A stretch of DNA of 64,000 nucleotides from positions 930,001 to 994,000 of the forward strand of contig CM114274.1 in NCBI GenBank assembly GCA_050084515.1, read 5' to 3'. This stretch comes from Blasia pusilla (lineage: Eukaryota > Marchantiophyta > Marchantiopsida > Blasiales). The notes under the pieces are model-generated. The model did not search any database. It saw only the letters and a list, made by a program, of their open reading frames with translations, and was not told where the DNA came from. Positions 61,960-64,000 of this stretch are shown in pieces (positions within the stretch are counted from its first letter, which is position 1; every line of letters begins with the position of its first letter). Both the position numbers and the translations under genes were made by a program.

Positions 61960-64000
61960 TTGTAACTCGGGATGTACTTGAAAATCATAACTAGGGAGGC
62001 TAACTCGCAGATCTGAACCGTTCACCATGTGGACAAATGTAAGGCCTCCTTGTGTGTAGTGGTTTCATCACCATCCAATGGTGAAAGCAAAAGATAACTC
62101 CATCATAACATGAAAATGCCACAAGGACTTCAAAGAACCCTATTCAACGCCCTCTTACTCCTTCTTGGCTTGTCATTTTGTACCCTGCACCCTCCACATA
62201 GGGCCCAAAAATCAGGAAACTTTTTTTAAGATGGCACCCTTAACCCAGGAATAGAAGAGAAAAGAAAAAACATCAAATGACCACTCACACACGAAACTAA
62301 AAATCGTAAACCCTAAAAACGGTCTTCCATTTTAGATTTGAGCATGGAGAGCTAACTTGTAGATCTGAACCATATAATTTGTGGAAGACATTAATGGACA
62401 GGCTCTGAAAAAAGCATTCATCCACATTTAATGGTGGTAAACAAAGTTACTACCACGTTACCTCCTTCTTCATCCATCATTTTCTCCTCTCCTCCTCAAC
62501 CTCCTCCTCCTTAAATCTTGAAACTTTTCCCAGGGAGGCAACCCGTTTTGAGGAACACAAGCCAAAAGAAAAAATTACAAATGACCACTCACACATGGTA
62601 TTAAAAACCGTAAACCCTAAATAAGGTTTCTGATTTTTGGTATTAACATGGGAACTTCAATAGAAGATCTGAACCGTCGAACTTCGCCCTAAATCTAATA
62701 TCAAGGCTAGGAAAAATATTCATCCCCATCCAATGGTGGAAAGAAAAGAAACCACTGTGTTACCATGAAAATAATGCAAAGCATTCGAACGAGACTATTC
62801 AAAGTCCTCGTCCTCCTTCTTGATCCATCATTTTCTCCCCTCCTCCTTAACCATGAGTCCTAAAATCTTGAAATTGTTCCCAGGGGAGCAAGCCAACTCC
62901 AGGAACACAGATCAAAAGAAAAAATTACAAATAACCATTCACAAATGGAATTAAAAATTGTAAGCCCTAAAATTGATCTTTCATTTATGGTTTGAGCACG
63001 GAGAGCTAACTAGCAAATCTGAACCGTTCAACATGTGGACGGATTTGAGGCCTTAGTGTGTGTTAGGTTTCATCACCATCCAATGGTGGGAGAAAATTAA
63101 ACTTCATGATACAATGAAAATGCCATAAGGACTCGACCATAACAACGCCAAAAATCCCACACTCGCCTTTTTATCTCCATATTCCTTGTATTTCAGCTCC
63201 ATCCAACAGTGGGAAGTCAAGATACTAGCTAGAGTGCAAACATCCAAATTGAACTAACACTTGCACCATTATTCGTGTTTTGCCTTTCTTCATCTTTCAT
63301 CTCCATTTGCTTGGCCCTCCTCTCCATCATCGTGTCTATAAATCATGAAACTTTGTCACAATATGTACTTATGTGTTACTATACTAATGGATAAAGAAAA
63401 TCTCCCAATGGACACCCAAACAGGGAATAAAAAATCATAAACCCTAAATATGATTTCCCATTTTTAAATTGAGTGAGGAGTAGGATATGGAAAATCCACA
63501 CGGTCCAAAAGTAAAAGGGCCTTCTCATGTTTATATTCCTTATTTTTTAGTTCCATCCAACGGTGGGAAGTCAAGATGCTAGAATGCAAACATCAAAATT
63601 TAACTACCTCTTGGGACATTATTGATGTTTTGCCTTTATTCCTCTTTCATATCATTTTGTTGGCACCCCTCTTCATCACCAAATTCATAAATCCTCAAAC
63701 TTTGTCACAAGATGTACTTATGTGTTACTATACCAATGAAAAAAGAAAATATCCAATTGGGCCCCCGGCCTGGGAATTAAAAATCATAAACCTTAAACAA
63801 GGTTTCCTATTTTTAAATTGAGCATGAAGTAGGATATGGAAAATCCACCATGTCCGAAAGTAAAAGGGCCTTCTCATCTCCATAGTCCTTATGTTTCAAC
63901 TCCATCCAACGGTGGTAAGTCAAGATACTAGAGTGCAAACATCAACATTCAACTAACTCTTGGAACATTACTTGTGTTTTGCCTTTCTTCGTCTTACATT
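61960..64000. repeat. Tandem satellite of about 350 bp with a telo-box in each unit, running off the window
   Basis: Recurring blocks: CAGATCTGAACCGTTCA (about 62,010, 62,358, 62,665, 63,018), CATCCAATGGTGG or its variants, and AAACCCTAA (62,308; 62,612; 62,962 as AAGCCCTAA; 63,439; 63,788 as AAACCTTAA). Spacing is mostly 300-355 bp with one of about 475 bp. The last two units form a variant subfamily (GTAGGATATGGAAAATCCAC, AAAAGGGCCTTCTCAT). No coding potential. Confidence 0.85.

Overview
The window is nuclear DNA of a land plant or close streptophyte relative. The evidence is one spliced secreted GH9 endoglucanase gene of plant type with GT-AG introns, plus chromodomain Ty3 elements, MULE-type transposase copies, LINEs, pyrimidine-rich tracts and a telo-box-bearing satellite. 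Nothing fixes the species. A DNMT3-like methyltransferase order inside a retroelement and the general TE content would fit a non-flowering lineage, but that is a guess. About 85% of the window is transposon-derived.

Layout. 1-4,076: right part of a decayed MULE/SWIM transposase element (copy 1). 5,136-27,554: a minus-strand Ty3/gypsy-type element (here called M), into which a related plus-strand element (here called P, 15,490-26,119) has inserted. 28,675-34,729: the only clearly intact host gene, an 8-exon GH9 cellulase. 35,686-42,888: a minus-strand chromovirus, itself interrupted at 37,192-39,476 by a deleted plus-strand copy of its own family that keeps a perfect target duplication. 43,126-48,672: two decayed LINE-type non-LTR elements. 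48,674-49,527: a truncated LTR of the chromovirus family. 49,523-50,652: a small spliced minus-strand gene with its own TATA box. 50,740-51,460: an array of GC-rich hairpin repeats. 51,661-57,433: MULE transposase copy 2 (with a solo LTR in its intron) and a short deletion derivative, copy 3. 57,434-61,950: mostly unrecognised sequence. 61,960-64,000: a tandem satellite of roughly 350 bp that runs off the window end.

The outstanding item is the M/P family. Both members encode, in order, gag with a zinc knuckle, an aspartic protease, a C5 cytosine DNA methyltransferase domain with motifs I, IV, VI and VIII-like recognisable, reverse transcriptase, RNase H, a DDE integrase, and a C-terminal PHD finger where chromoviruses carry a chromodomain. 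Their ends are not ordinary LTRs. They have the topology A1 - coding region - B1 - A2 - B2 (split direct repeats), with A copies of equal length within each element and with B1 and A2 separated by exactly 2 nt in both elements. That arrangement is known from tyrosine-recombinase retroelements (DIRS/PAT type), not from elements with a DDE integrase. M and P are both inactivated by stops and frameshifts, so these are fossils of a chromatin-writing, chromatin-reading retrotransposon.

All splice sites, domain calls and boundaries were read by eye. No searches or alignments were run.
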